This document shows positions 54,365 through 63,681 of a DNA stretch of 64,000 nucleotides, in pieces. Each line of letters opens with the position of its first letter. Positions within the stretch are counted from its first letter, which is position 1. The DNA comes from Geomicrobium halophilum (GTDB lineage Bacteria > Bacillota > Bacilli > Bacillales > Marinococcaceae). The notes beneath the pieces were generated by a model. That model searched no databases. It was not told the DNA's origin and was given only the letters and a program-made list of their open reading frames with translations. A program made the position numbers and the translations under genes. The stretch covers positions 280,185 to 344,184 of the forward strand of contig NZ_JACHHJ010000002.1 of assembly GCF_014207655.1 (NCBI RefSeq). The letters run 5' to 3'.

Positions 54365-55888
54365 CTAATCTGTAGCCGTAGAAACATTTTGATTTTTCAT
54401 CGCTGTCATTTCTTCCACTTGATTTTTTTGATCGGTGCCCATAGGCATGAAGTATGAACCGACAACACAAATGATAAAGTTAAGGGCAAGTCCATAGATC
54501 CCGCCGTGGATGCCGAATACGGTTGCATATCCTGTGAGGGTCATTCCTCCAGCGAGTGTTGCTCCAGATAACATACCCCAAAATAATGCTCTTGACGAAA
54601 GACGCTTCCAATAAAGACCTAGGACAAAGGCTGGTGCTACCTGAACAAGTATTTCAAATTTCAAGACAAAAATTTGTACTAATGTGCCTGGTGGATTCCA
54701 GGCAACCCAAAGTAAAAGCCCGATAAGTAGAATGCCAGCGAATTTTCCTATTTTGATTTTTCGTTCTTCAGATGCCGATGGATTGATGTATTTTCCGTAA
54801 ACATCATTGGAAATCATCGAAGAGAAACTAAGCAAAACAGAGTCAGCTGTGGAGATGATTGCGCCGACGATGCCTCCAAAGAAGATCACCATGGCCCAAT
54901 AGAAGAAGGTGTTAAGACCGGCGATGTCATTGGCCAATATCCCTACGAGTTCTTCAGAGGCGGGAACATCCAGTCCCGGGTATAACTGAATGCAAATGAT
55001 TCCGACAATAAAGACGAGTCCTGATGTAATCGGTGGCATCCAGGCCATGCGTGCCAATGAATGCTTGAGCGTTCGTTCACTTTTCGCTGAATAGATCCTT
55101 TGTACAGCGTGGGGATAAACAGCAGCCCCGAACGCGGTCAAAACCAGCATACTGATCCAGTTAACGTTCGTAATCATGTCGGGAACCCCAATTCGCTCGG
55201 GTGCGGTGGCTGCAATATTTTCCGTTATGTTAGCAATGCCGCCTCCGGAAAGAGTTAGGGCTCCAATCAGCATGATGATAATTCCTAGTAATAAGATAAT
55301 CCCTTGTAAGGCGTCGGTGACCGCAACAGCTTTCATTCCTCCGAGCCATTCATATGTCAGCATAACGATAATAAAAGCAATAACGGCTACACCGTAAGGA
55401 ATTGTACCTCCGGTTAAACCGGAAACGGCGTGACCGACGGCAACCAATTGCTCTAATAAGTAGTTGGCAAGTCCCCAAAGCATAAGGATAATGGCGAGTA
55501 TCGTTACACGTTTGGACTGAAAACGGTAGCTGATCCAATCGGTAGGTGTAACAAAATTCGCTTTTTTTGCGATTACATACAATCTTGGAGCGAATAATAA
55601 ATAGACGCCAATGATTAAAGTGAAAAAAGGAACAGATTGCATCCATGAAAAACCTTCTCGATAGGCTTGTGGTGCATAACCGACGATAGTATTCCCGCTA
55701 TACTGGGTAGCATAGAGGGTAAAGAATAGAGTGATGAGTCCAAGGTTGCGCCCTGCAAGATAGTAATCGCTGACACTTTTCCCTATTTTCTTACCCCGGC
55801 CGGCAAGCCAGCCAATGACAATCATGAGTACAGCATATGTGGATAAAATAATGATGGCATCGAGCCCTGCAAAACGTAGATCTTCCAT
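54365..55888 (-). CDS. Sodium:solute symporter (SSS) family transporter
   Basis: 507 residues, about 13 helices. SSS-family signatures: YYLAGRNLGLITLFFTLYAT in the first loop and helix, GYAPQAYREG, YEWLGGMKAVAVTDALQGI, and STADSVLLSFSSMISNDVY. It is preceded by a DUF3311 gene with two bases between, an arrangement also seen for YhjB/YhjC in B. subtilis. The substrate is unknown; the neighbouring CoA transferase and tartrate dehydratase-like gene suggest an organic acid. Confidence 0.92.
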   Translation of the reverse strand: MEDLRFAGLDAIIILSTYAVLMIVIGWLAGRGKKIGKSVSDYYLAGRNLGLITLFFTLYATQYSGNTIVGYAPQAYREGFSWMQSVPFFTLIIGVYLLFAPRLYVIAKKANFVTPTDWISYRFQSKRVTILAIILMLWGLANYLLEQLVAVGHAVSGLTGGTIPYGVAVIAFIIVMLTYEWLGGMKAVAVTDALQGIILLLGIIIMLIGALTLSGGGIANITENIAATAPERIGVPDMITNVNWISMLVLTAFGAAVYPHAVQRIYSAKSERTLKHSLARMAWMPPITSGLVFIVGIICIQLYPGLDVPASEELVGILANDIAGLNTFFYWAMVIFFGGIVGAIISTADSVLLSFSSMISNDVYGKYINPSASEERKIKIGKFAGILLIGLLLWVAWNPPGTLVQIFVLKFEILVQVAPAFVLGLYWKRLSSRALFWGMLSGATLAGGMTLTGYATVFGIHGGIYGLALNFIICVVGSYFMPMGTDQKNQVEEMTAMKNQNVSTATD

Positions 55889-55890
55889 GC

Positions 55891-56133
55891 TTAATCTCCT
55901 TTCTGGTCTTTTTCCGCTTCCTCCTCATCCTCAACAATGTTCCATTGCGTTAGGCAGAGCCAGCTTAAATAGGCCGAAAGGAAAAGTGTTAAAATAATAG
56001 TGATCAACGCCCAATAAGGAATGCCGAAAATAAAGGGCTCGATGCTTCCCTCCGGTAAATACCATGGGGCATTAAAGAGGCCGAGTAGGACTAATATGAT
56101 CCAGATCCATGGTTTTTTGATCGGTTCTTTCAT
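55891..56133 (-). CDS. DUF3311 membrane protein, partner of the symporter
   Basis: 80 residues with two membrane helices (WIWIILVLLGLFNAPWYLPE and about 40-60), a hallmark FxxPxW-type first loop, and an acidic tail. DUF3311 proteins are typically encoded immediately before SSS symporters, as here, and are thought to be small accessory subunits. Confidence 0.85.
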   Translation of the reverse strand: MKEPIKKPWIWIILVLLGLFNAPWYLPEGSIEPFIFGIPYWALITIILTLFLSAYLSWLCLTQWNIVEDEEEAEKDQKGD

Positions 56134-56147
56134 TAAAACCTCACCTC

Positions 56148-57353
56148 CTAAATAACATTGTCTTCATTCAATTCAGTCAAATAATTCTCGCTGAGACCGA
56201 GCAATTTTTCGTATACATCTTTGTTATGTTCACCGAGGATGCTAGCGCCAGGTTGTTTGATTTGACCAGGGGTTCGGCTTAATTTGGGTACCACCCCAGG
56301 CATTGGAAATTCTCCCAGCTCAGGGTGTTCAATAGGGATGATCATGTCTCTTTCTTGATAATGGCGGTCCTCAACAATATCTTTCACTGTATAAATCATT
56401 CCTGACGGGACGCCGTGTTTTTCTAATCGTTGGAGCGCAACATTGGCGTTGAGGGAGCTTGTCCATTCTTCAATCCGTACATCAAGGACTTTTTGGTTTT
56501 TGCCGCGGGCTTCGTGGGTAGCGTAATCTGGGTGCTCGGCGAGTTCTGGTTCTCCCATTGCTTCGCAAAGGCGGCGAAATACCGCATCAGCATTAGCACC
56601 AATCACAATATATGTGTCATCAGCCGTTCGGTATATATTAGAAGGTGCGACCCCGGGTAAAATATTGCCCGTTCGTTCACGGATGTAATCAGCGAGCAGG
56701 TAATCGGGTACCAGACTTTCCATGACAGAAAAAACTGATTCGTAGATGGCTGTATCAATGACTTGTCCGCGACCGGATGATTTACGTTCGTGCAAGGCCG
56801 TTAAACAGCCAATCGTAGCAAAAAGAGCAGCCAAGGTATCGCCAATAGAAATCCCCGCTCTTGTTGGCTCGCGATCGGGAAAGCCGGTGACGTGACGTAA
56901 CCCGCCCATTGCCTCACCGATGCTTCCAAAGCCGGCACGTTCTTTGTAAGGACCGGTTTGTCCAAAGCCTGATGTTCGCATCATGATGAGACGAGGGTTT
57001 TCTGCGGATAGTTCTGCATAGGAAAGTCCCCACTTTTCCATCGTTCCAGGACGGAAATTTTCGATAACGATATCAGCTTCACGTACGAGGTCTTTGAAAA
57101 GTTCCTGACCTTTTTCTGTGCGTAAATTCAAAGTAATGGATTTTTTATTGCGGGATTGAACTGGCCACCAAAGACCGATGCCGTCTTTGCTTTTCCCCCA
57201 TTTGCGCATGGGATCTGGTTTATCCGGAGGTTCAATTTTAATTACTTCAGCGCCAAAATCGGCAAATAACCGTCCGGAAAACGGTCCTGCTAACAATGTA
57301 CCTAGCTCCAGGACGCGAACGTCTTCGAGTGGTAATTTTTCTTTTTCTAACAT
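56148..57353 (-). CDS. CaiB/BaiF family (class III) CoA transferase
   Basis: About 401 residues. Family motifs: VLELGTLLAGPFSGRLFADF and GAEVIKIEPP at the N-terminus, IVIENFRPGTMEKWGLSY, SGFGQTGPYKERAGFG, and GISIGDTLAALFATIG with the likely catalytic Asp. AGAGG eight bases before supports ATG 57353 over GTG 57362. It transfers CoA between carboxylic acids. It is first in a unit with the DUF3311 and SSS genes (spacing 14 and 2), so the symporter may import the acid it activates. Confidence 0.9.
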   Translation of the reverse strand: MLEKEKLPLEDVRVLELGTLLAGPFSGRLFADFGAEVIKIEPPDKPDPMRKWGKSKDGIGLWWPVQSRNKKSITLNLRTEKGQELFKDLVREADIVIENFRPGTMEKWGLSYAELSAENPRLIMMRTSGFGQTGPYKERAGFGSIGEAMGGLRHVTGFPDREPTRAGISIGDTLAALFATIGCLTALHERKSSGRGQVIDTAIYESVFSVMESLVPDYLLADYIRERTGNILPGVAPSNIYRTADDTYIVIGANADAVFRRLCEAMGEPELAEHPDYATHEARGKNQKVLDVRIEEWTSSLNANVALQRLEKHGVPSGMIYTVKDIVEDRHYQERDMIIPIEHPELGEFPMPGVVPKLSRTPGQIKQPGASILGEHNKDVYEKLLGLSENYLTELNEDNVI

Positions 57354-57482
57354 TTTATTCACCTCTTGATGTGATTAAGAATGTTTTCATCGTAACACTT
57401 TTTCACAGCACCGTATAGAAGTATTTGTACAATTCGCAACATCATCTTTATGTGTTACGATGATTGTAAAGAGGTGAACAGC

Positions 57483-58649
57483 ATGAGGATTACAAAAATA
57501 GAAGAAAAACCTGTGCCGATTAGTAGTAATATCCGTAATTCTTACATTGATTTCAGCAAGATGACTGCCTCGATTGTGGCGATAACGACGGATGTAATAA
57601 AAGATGGAAAGCCGGTAGTGGGTTATGGATTTAATTCAAATGGACGTTACGCACCGACGGGACTCTTGAGGGAGCGTTTTATTCCAAGGTTATTGGAAGC
57701 CCGGCCGGAGGAAATCATGAACGATAAGGCAACCAATTTGGATCCTGAGAAAATTTTCGATGTACTTATGAAAAATGAAAAGCCAGGCGGTCATGGAGAA
57801 CGAACGGTTGCCGTTGGTACCCTTGATATGGCTGTTTGGGACGCGTTAGCAAAAATTGAGGAAAAACCTTTGTATCGTGTTTTGGCAGAACAATATGGGA
57901 ATGGCACAGTGGATGATAAAGTTTTTGTTTACGCAGCGGGCGGCTATTACCATCCAGGCAAAGGTCTTTCTGCATTGCAAGATGAGATGAAAGGCTATTT
58001 GGATCAAGGATATACCCATGTGAAAATGAAAGTTGGTGGAGCATCGCTCACAGAAGACTTAAAACGAATCGAAGCTGTGCTTGGGGTCTTACCAGCCGGG
58101 GATCGATTGATGGTTGACGCAAATGGCCGCTTTACATTGGATGAAGCACTTACTTTCGGTGAGAATATAAAAGATTATGGCTTGTTTTGGTATGAAGAAG
58201 CTGGCAATCCTCTTGACTATGAGCTGCAAGCAGAATTGTCCAGGCAATACCCGCACCCAACGGCGACAGGGGAGAATCTCTTTTCATTTCAGGATGCGAG
58301 AAACCTGATTCGATACGGTGGCATGAATCCAAAACGAGACTACCTGCAATTTGACTGCGCTCTTAGCTATGGACTCGTGGAATATATGAAAATTCTCGAG
58401 ATGTTACAAGAAAACGGGTGGTCACCTCGAAACTGCATTCCACATGGTGGACACCAACTTTCGCTTAACATTGCTGCAGGTTTAGGACTAGCTGGCAACG
58501 AATCTTACCCGGGTGTATTCAAACCATTTGGTGGGTTTGCCGATGATTATGCCGTTGAAAACGGATATGTAAGACTCCCGGAAGTCCCGGGCATTGGCTT
58601 TGAGGCAAAGGCCGATTTATATGAGACATTGTTAAGGATAGGGGATTAA
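57483..58649 (+). CDS. Enolase-superfamily dehydratase, D-tartrate dehydratase-like
   Basis: 388 residues of the mandelate racemase subgroup. GGHGERTVAVGTLDMAVWDA, VKMKVGG (catalytic Lys pair), MVDANGRF (metal Asp), WYEEAGNPLDY and ATGENLF (metal Glu), then CIPHGGHQLSLNIAAGLGLA (catalytic His). This set closely follows D-tartrate dehydratase (TarD). AGAGGTGAACAGC precedes ATG 57483; an upstream in-frame start at 57450 lacks such a site. Divergent from the CoA transferase across a 129-base intergenic region that should hold both promoters. Confidence 0.85.
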   Translation: MRITKIEEKPVPISSNIRNSYIDFSKMTASIVAITTDVIKDGKPVVGYGFNSNGRYAPTGLLRERFIPRLLEARPEEIMNDKATNLDPEKIFDVLMKNEKPGGHGERTVAVGTLDMAVWDALAKIEEKPLYRVLAEQYGNGTVDDKVFVYAAGGYYHPGKGLSALQDEMKGYLDQGYTHVKMKVGGASLTEDLKRIEAVLGVLPAGDRLMVDANGRFTLDEALTFGENIKDYGLFWYEEAGNPLDYELQAELSRQYPHPTATGENLFSFQDARNLIRYGGMNPKRDYLQFDCALSYGLVEYMKILEMLQENGWSPRNCIPHGGHQLSLNIAAGLGLAGNESYPGVFKPFGGFADDYAVENGYVRLPEVPGIGFEAKADLYETLLRIGD

Positions 58650-58684
58650 AACGAGCGAGGGCAGGCCCCTTTGCTCGTTTTTTT
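58649..58684 (+). terminator. Terminator of the tartrate dehydratase-like gene
   Basis: AAACGAGC pairs with GCTCGTTT around a 16-base loop and is followed by TTTT; it begins at the stop codon. Confidence 0.8.
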
Positions 58685-58866
58685 AGGATGTTCATTTTCA
58701 ATAGAGTTAAGGAGAATCGAAAGATGAAAACGGAAAAAGAGAAAATGTTGAATGGTGAAATGTATTAGCCAGATGATGCAGAATTACTTAAGGATAGATT
58801 AAACGCTCGAAGACGAACGAGATTAGATTATCAAAACAATTGAAACAGATGATAATTAGAAAACTT

Positions 58867-58946
58867 GGCTTTTCGCCAAGCTTTTTGGCGAAAGCCTTAG
58901 TTGCACTTATGCAGAAAAGAAAGTTGATTTATACTTTCTTTTCTGC
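58867..58946. repeat. Two adjacent inverted repeats inside the acetyltransferase pseudogene
   Basis: GGCTTTTCGCCAA (58867-58879) with TTGGCGAAAGCC (58885-58896), one base unpaired, and GCAGAAAAGAAAGT (58911-58924) with ACTTTCTTTTCTGC (58933-58946), perfect over 14 bases. They occupy the part where acetyltransferase similarity is lost and may be an inserted small element. Confidence 0.6.
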
Positions 58947-58984
58947 CAAGGAAATTGAACGTTTAAAAGACTGTTCGGTTCAAC

Positions 58985-58999
58985 GGGGGGGGGGGGGGG
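58985..58999 (+). repeat. Run of 15 G
   Basis: A homopolymer of 15 guanines in an otherwise AT-rich stretch, just before acetyltransferase similarity resumes. Such runs slip during replication and are also prone to sequencing error, so the true length is uncertain. Confidence 0.8.
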
Positions 59000-59350
59000 A
59001 ATTTATACATAGAACCAACATTTCAGTGTGATTATGGTTATAACATACATGTTGGTGAGGATTTTTACGCAAATTTTGAATTCCAGTCAATATCGGTCAC
59101 AATGTCTGGGTTGGAGGTAGAGCCTTTATAATCCCTGGAGTAAATATAGGTAATAATGCCGTAATCGCTTCTGGAGCCGTCGTAACAAAAGATATCCCAG
59201 ATCATGTTGTGGTGGGTGGAAATCCTGCAAAAATCATTAAACAAATTGAGGTATAGATCCATTCATCGTTAAATTAATCTTATGACAAAGGAAGGATCAT
59301 GAAAGGAAAGCATCGACCTGATTTTTGGAATTGTATAATTGGATAGGTGG

Positions 59351-59383
59351 GTGGAGGAAGCTTCCTAGCTTTCTCCACTTTTT
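59351..59383 (+). terminator. Terminator before the polysaccharide operon
   Basis: A 12-base stem, GTGGAGGAAGCT with AGCTTTCTCCAC (one G-T pair, loop TCCT), is followed by TTTTT. It isolates the acetyltransferase pseudogene from the next operon; the promoter of that operon should lie in 59384-59500. Confidence 0.8.
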
Positions 59384-59516
59384 CATGAGAAACGGAATTA
59401 AATCAATTATCAGCGAGGTCTAATTACATACAATAGGCTAAGAATTTCCATTTCAATCTAGTCTTTCAGGTTACCACTTACATAGGATGAAACAGGGGAG
59501 GAGAAGGGGGGTTAAT

Positions 59517-60443
59517 GTGAAGCTTCTTTATCTTGCAAAGGATACTCGCTCATTTATTGATCTAAATTATTCATATTTGGAACAAGAATTAGCGAATCAT
59601 TGTGAGCTGACGATTTGGCGCAGCCCTGAACACATTTCATCGATTCTAAGAAAAATAGATACAGAGCCGTCAGCGATATTCATTGTGAACGATATCGGCA
59701 GTCGGATGGAGCCGCTTGTAAAGGGCCTAGCGAATACGAATATTCCAGTAGCGATGGGTGTCAACGATGTACATCGCTTTTCAAAACTAAGAAAAAGCTA
59801 CATCGAAAAAAATCAGATCCAACATCTGTTCTCGGTGGTCCGTGACCCTTTTTCTGATATATATCCAGAATATGTAGCGAATATGAGATGGTTTCCACAT
59901 TATGTGGAAACGAGTGTTTTCCGAGAGGAGCAAATGGAAAAGACCATTGATTTCCTCATGATGGGTGCAGTGAATGATTATTATCCACTAAGGCGAAAAA
60001 TACTGGAAACCTTTGCCGATGATCATCGTTTTGTTTATCATCCTCATCCGGGTTATCGAAATTACAAAGAAAGTGAGCAAGAACGTTTTTTTATCGGACG
60101 AAAATATGTTCAAGAGATTAATCGGGCAAAGATCTTCTTCACTTCACCTTCGATCCTACACTATCCTGTGAAGAAATATTTTGAAGTTTTGGCATGTAAA
60201 ACTCTGCTGCTTGCTCCAACTTTTCCTGAGTTAGAAGATCTTGGCTTCATTCCTGGTGTGCATTTTATCGCAGTGAACGAAGATAATTTCAAGGAACAAG
60301 CAGAATATTACTTGAAAAATGAGGAGGTACGACGCCACATTAGCGAGCAAGGGTACAACTTTGTTCGAAAGCATCATTCAACTGCCGTAAGGGCAAAACA
60401 ACTCATACGAGATTTACAGACGATTTCGGAAGTAAGGAGATGA
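59517..60443 (+). CDS. Glycosyltransferase-like protein (CgeB/DUF3880-type)
   Basis: About 308 residues with a GT-B-like plan: a VKLLYLAKDTRSFIDLNYSY start, a middle IFIVNDIGSRMEPL, and a C-terminal Glyco_trans_1_2-type segment PVKKYFEVLACKTLLLAPTF, then PELEDLGFIPGVHF. This C-terminal pattern is shared by CgeB-like glycosyltransferases. AAGGGGGG precedes GTG 59517; the ATG one base earlier is out of frame. First gene of a four-gene operon for a surface polysaccharide or glycan. Acceptor and donor unknown. Confidence 0.72.
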   Translation: MKLLYLAKDTRSFIDLNYSYLEQELANHCELTIWRSPEHISSILRKIDTEPSAIFIVNDIGSRMEPLVKGLANTNIPVAMGVNDVHRFSKLRKSYIEKNQIQHLFSVVRDPFSDIYPEYVANMRWFPHYVETSVFREEQMEKTIDFLMMGAVNDYYPLRRKILETFADDHRFVYHPHPGYRNYKESEQERFFIGRKYVQEINRAKIFFTSPSILHYPVKKYFEVLACKTLLLAPTFPELEDLGFIPGVHFIAVNEDNFKEQAEYYLKNEEVRRHISEQGYNFVRKHHSTAVRAKQLIRDLQTISEVRR

Positions 60444-60447
60444 GAAG

Positions 60448-61143
60448 GTGTCGAATCAACCGAAAAATTTACAGGTAGGTAAAAATGTTGTGATCCATGC
60501 TGATGTAAGGATGGGAGACAATGTCACGATTGGAGATAACACCGTCATATATTCGGGAACTGAAATTGGCAATGAAGTAGAAATTGGCGCAAATTGTGTA
60601 CTAGGTATTATTCCTGGAGGCAATCAGCGCATGCGTAAAACGGGAACGGATAGGGCTCCGCTCCGTATCGGGAATGGGACAAAAATTGGGCACTTAGTGT
60701 CAATATATTCTGGTACGACTCTAGAAAGCTATAACTTTATTGGTGATCATGCAAGCATCCGTGAAAACGTTAGGATTGGTAAAGAGACTGTCATTGGCCG
60801 GGCAGCGCTTGTTGAGCTAAACACGACGATCGGAGATCGCTGTACAATACAAACATTGGTTTATGTTACTGGTGATACGACCATTGAAGACCGCGTTTTT
60901 ATCGGTCCATGCGTTTCGATGTCTAATGATAAGTATATGGGGGCGAAAAATTATTCAATGAAAGGTCCTCATATTCGAACCGAAGCGAAAATAGGTAATA
61001 ATGCGTCGCTCCTTCCAGACGTCACGATTGGGGAAAAAACAATTGTTGGAGCTGGGGCGGTAGTGACGAAGGATACAGAGAATGGCGTCATTGTAACCGG
61101 TGTTCCGGCAAAAGTTTTAAAGGAAGGGAACGAGGCTGAGTGA
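60448..61143 (+). CDS. Hexapeptide-repeat (left-handed beta-helix) acyltransferase
   Basis: 231 residues made almost wholly of [LIV]-G-x-x-x-x repeats: VVIHADVRMGDNVTIGDNTV, IGNGTKIGHLVSIYSG, VRIGKETVIGRAALVE and VTIGEKTIVGAGAVVTKDTE. This is the fold of sugar N- or O-acetyltransferases such as WbpD-type enzymes. The start is a GTG at 60448, four bases after the previous stop. The stop overlaps the next start by four bases. Probably acetylates a sugar nucleotide or repeating unit of the operon's polymer. Confidence 0.82.
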   Translation: MSNQPKNLQVGKNVVIHADVRMGDNVTIGDNTVIYSGTEIGNEVEIGANCVLGIIPGGNQRMRKTGTDRAPLRIGNGTKIGHLVSIYSGTTLESYNFIGDHASIRENVRIGKETVIGRAALVELNTTIGDRCTIQTLVYVTGDTTIEDRVFIGPCVSMSNDKYMGAKNYSMKGPHIRTEAKIGNNASLLPDVTIGEKTIVGAGAVVTKDTENGVIVTGVPAKVLKEGNEAE

Positions 61144-62423
61144 GTATTGATATGCCAGATTTTACGCCACGTTTGGTTAAGGTAAGTAAACATCGATATC
61201 GAATCAAATTTTTGGAAGATGGTTATCCAGGTAAAAAATTGAATGGGGAAGTAGTACCCCATCCGATTTATGGAATTTATGTTATACGGGATTATTTATT
61301 TCAGTATAAGCGAACGAATGAGGAGAAGTTTTATAAAGCTGCAGTTATGGTAGCGGATGCAGCGATTAACCGTATGAAGCCATTTAAACAGACATTAGTA
61401 TTTTGGTATAAAGAAAACTCCCCTTTTAACTCTCATAGTAAAGACTATTATTCAGCACTAACGCAAGCTTATTATACAGCAGTATTCGCTGAAATGTACG
61501 AAGTAACGAACGATCCTAAATACAAACAAGCGGCAAGGCAAGTATACCAAAGTTTGAAGGTACCAGTAGCTGAAGGAGGGGTTTACCATCATTCTTCGAA
61601 AGGACCCAGTATCCAGGAGTATCCGATGGCACCTAATGGGTATGTGTTGAATGGTTGGTTTACGGCACTCTCATCAGTAAAAAAATATGCAGAAACGTTT
61701 AAGGATCCTGATGCTAACCAATTCTGGCGGGCTAATTTAAACACGATTATTGAGTTATTGCCCCTTTATGACTCCCCCCATTTGGCCAACTCTCGCTATA
61801 CATTGAATGGAATGGCGACCATTAAAGCGAGATTTGCAAAAACAGACATTGAATTGCAGCAAGTGAAATTACATGTCCCTGATGAAGGGTCGTATACATT
61901 CTCCATGGCTCCGGGATATACGAATTATGACCATATTATTGTAGACAAGAGCACGGCTGTCATCGGGGACAAAATATTTACGAAGAATCACAATCTCCTT
62001 TTAAAAACATTGCTTAGCCGATATTCGTTGCCGAAAGAAAATGAATTGCATCTGAAACTGAGGAGTCCGAGAAACACAACGATGGAGCTTTTTATTGTTA
62101 CACCCGTCTACTCACCTACGCCGAAGATGAGGAAGAACACACAACATCTGCTAAAGACCGTGAAGATTAAGAAAGGATTGAACGATATCGTCGTTAAAAT
62201 GGATTGGGAAGGACTTGAAGATGTCGGTCAAGCTACAACTTTTAAACGTTTTGGTTCTAAGTGGCACAACGTGTATCACTTTATCCACATCAACCGTTTG
62301 CAAGAATTCTATGAGATTACCGGAGATGAACGCCTCCTAACCTATATGAATAAATGGAAAAACTATGTGAAGCAATGGCCGCAAATACCCCTTTACAATG
62401 GCTTGGAAAATGAACCGTATTAA
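61140..62423 (+). CDS. D-glucuronyl C5-epimerase-like protein
   Basis: 427 residues without a signal peptide. The pattern HPIYGIYVIRDYLFQYKRTN, VFWYKENSPFNSHSKDYYSA, GGVYHHSSKGPSIQEYPMAP and NGYVLNGWFTAL followed by SRYTLNGMA matches the C-terminal catalytic domain of glucuronyl C5-epimerases (GLCE), which turn D-glucuronate into L-iduronate within a chain. It ends with a beta-rich segment and a Trp/His-containing helical part (KWHNVYHFIHINRLQEFYE). Context supports a glycan role: glycosyltransferases on both sides. Location is presumably cytoplasmic, which is unusual for polymer epimerisation. Confidence 0.75.
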   Translation: MSIDMPDFTPRLVKVSKHRYRIKFLEDGYPGKKLNGEVVPHPIYGIYVIRDYLFQYKRTNEEKFYKAAVMVADAAINRMKPFKQTLVFWYKENSPFNSHSKDYYSALTQAYYTAVFAEMYEVTNDPKYKQAARQVYQSLKVPVAEGGVYHHSSKGPSIQEYPMAPNGYVLNGWFTALSSVKKYAETFKDPDANQFWRANLNTIIELLPLYDSPHLANSRYTLNGMATIKARFAKTDIELQQVKLHVPDEGSYTFSMAPGYTNYDHIIVDKSTAVIGDKIFTKNHNLLLKTLLSRYSLPKENELHLKLRSPRNTTMELFIVTPVYSPTPKMRKNTQHLLKTVKIKKGLNDIVVKMDWEGLEDVGQATTFKRFGSKWHNVYHFIHINRLQEFYEITGDERLLTYMNKWKNYVKQWPQIPLYNGLENEPY

Positions 62424-62439
62424 AGAAGGAGAGAGGACA

Positions 62440-63681
62440 ATGACCAGGAAGAAAAAGGTATGTATGCTTGTTCATACACATTCTTTTCTTGACTCAAGGA
62501 TCTTTCAAAAAGAAGCGAAGTCTTTGCAGCAAAATGGCTATGATGTCACGATGATCGTTCCGAGAATGAAGGGGAAACTATTCAGTGTAAACAAGAAACC
62601 GTTTAATCATCAATTTCTCCAAAGACGTTTTGTCCATGAAGGAGTTAAGATTGTTACGTATCATTATGAGCAGTTTAAGCCCACTGTTAGCTATATGCAG
62701 TCGAAAGTCCGATCATCAGAAATGATTTTTAATAACCCGGTTACCAAACTGGGACTTGCTGAGGATGCAGATGTTTATCACGCCCATGAGATCACGTCAT
62801 TGTTCTTTGGGATTGGGATTAAACGGGCGCTTGCGAACCAAGGGAAGAAAACGAAATTAATCTTTGATAGTCACGACCTTATTCCAGACCCCTTTGATCA
62901 GAATCCAAAGTTTGTGGAAATGGGCAAGCTGTTAGATGATATGTTAGAAGAAATTGATCAGATGATTACGGTTTCTCCTTCGATTAAAGCTTGGTATATT
63001 ACGAAAAAACCTACGTTACCCATAGAAATTATATATAATTCCCCGCCGTTAAATCGATCGTATAAACGAAAACCTCCGAAAGCAAATGCACTCACTGTTG
63101 GCTATGAGGGGCATGTTTCTAAGCAAAAAAAAGGCAGTAGCGATAAAATTTTCGATATAACTAAGGAGAGTAAGAGGACCATTGAAAATTTCAAGTTTAA
63201 AATTATTGGAGGGGTTTTGCACGGTCATACACTACCGATTCCTAATTCTCTGAGACAGAATATTACGTTGAGTGGCTGGGTAGATTTTCATGATATCTCT
63301 AAACAGATGGTAGATGTGGATATTGGTTGGATTGATTTTGATGATTTAAATCATTCTTTAAATCGCTCATATGCCTTACCGAATAAATTCTTCAGCTATC
63401 TGAATAACGGTATTCCGGTCATTGTGAACAAATGTCATGATATGGAGCAGTTTATTCGCACTCACCATTGCGGTATTGTGCTCAATAAAACGAAAGCTAC
63501 AGGAAAGGATTATGCCCAAGCGATTTTATATTTGCACGAAAACCGTGATGTATTACAAAAAATGCGTGCGAATGCTAGAAGAGTGATGGAAGAACTCTAT
63601 AACTGGGAGAAGATGGAGGATCGCCTGCTCCGTGTATATGATTCATTGCTGAATAAACCAAAAATTTTTTATATCGAATAA
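62440..63681 (+). CDS. Glycosyltransferase family 4-like protein
   Basis: 413 residues, GT-B fold. N-terminal MLVHTHSFLDSRIFQKEAKS and DVYHAHEITSLFFGIG form the acceptor domain. The C-terminal GT1 domain has VGYEGHVS, FKIIGGVLHG, ITLSGWV and SYALPNKFFSYLNNGIPVIV (donor-site region). AAGGAGAGAGG precedes ATG 62440; upstream in-frame codons overlap the epimerase-like gene. Last visible gene of the operon. Donor sugar unknown. Confidence 0.85.
   Translation: MTRKKKVCMLVHTHSFLDSRIFQKEAKSLQQNGYDVTMIVPRMKGKLFSVNKKPFNHQFLQRRFVHEGVKIVTYHYEQFKPTVSYMQSKVRSSEMIFNNPVTKLGLAEDADVYHAHEITSLFFGIGIKRALANQGKKTKLIFDSHDLIPDPFDQNPKFVEMGKLLDDMLEEIDQMITVSPSIKAWYITKKPTLPIEIIYNSPPLNRSYKRKPPKANALTVGYEGHVSKQKKGSSDKIFDITKESKRTIENFKFKIIGGVLHGHTLPIPNSLRQNITLSGWVDFHDISKQMVDVDIGWIDFDDLNHSLNRSYALPNKFFSYLNNGIPVIVNKCHDMEQFIRTHHCGIVLNKTKATGKDYAQAILYLHENRDVLQKMRANARRVMEELYNWEKMEDRLLRVYDSLLNKPKIFYIE

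Larger units (their letters stand above)
58724..59256 (+). pseudogene. Maltose/galactoside O-acetyltransferase gene, broken
   Basis: AAGGAG and ATG 58724 give MKTEKEKMLNGEMY, then an in-frame TAG at 58766, then PDDAELLKDRLNARRRTRL in the same frame. Further on, [20 protein letters not shown] appears after a G15 run, and later [20 protein letters not shown] to a final IIKQIEV and TAG at 59256. These are the start, the centre and the end of a hexapeptide-repeat sugar acetyltransferase (Maa/LacA family). Lesions are an early stop, an inserted hairpin-rich stretch, and an internal deletion near 59085. Confidence 0.8.
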
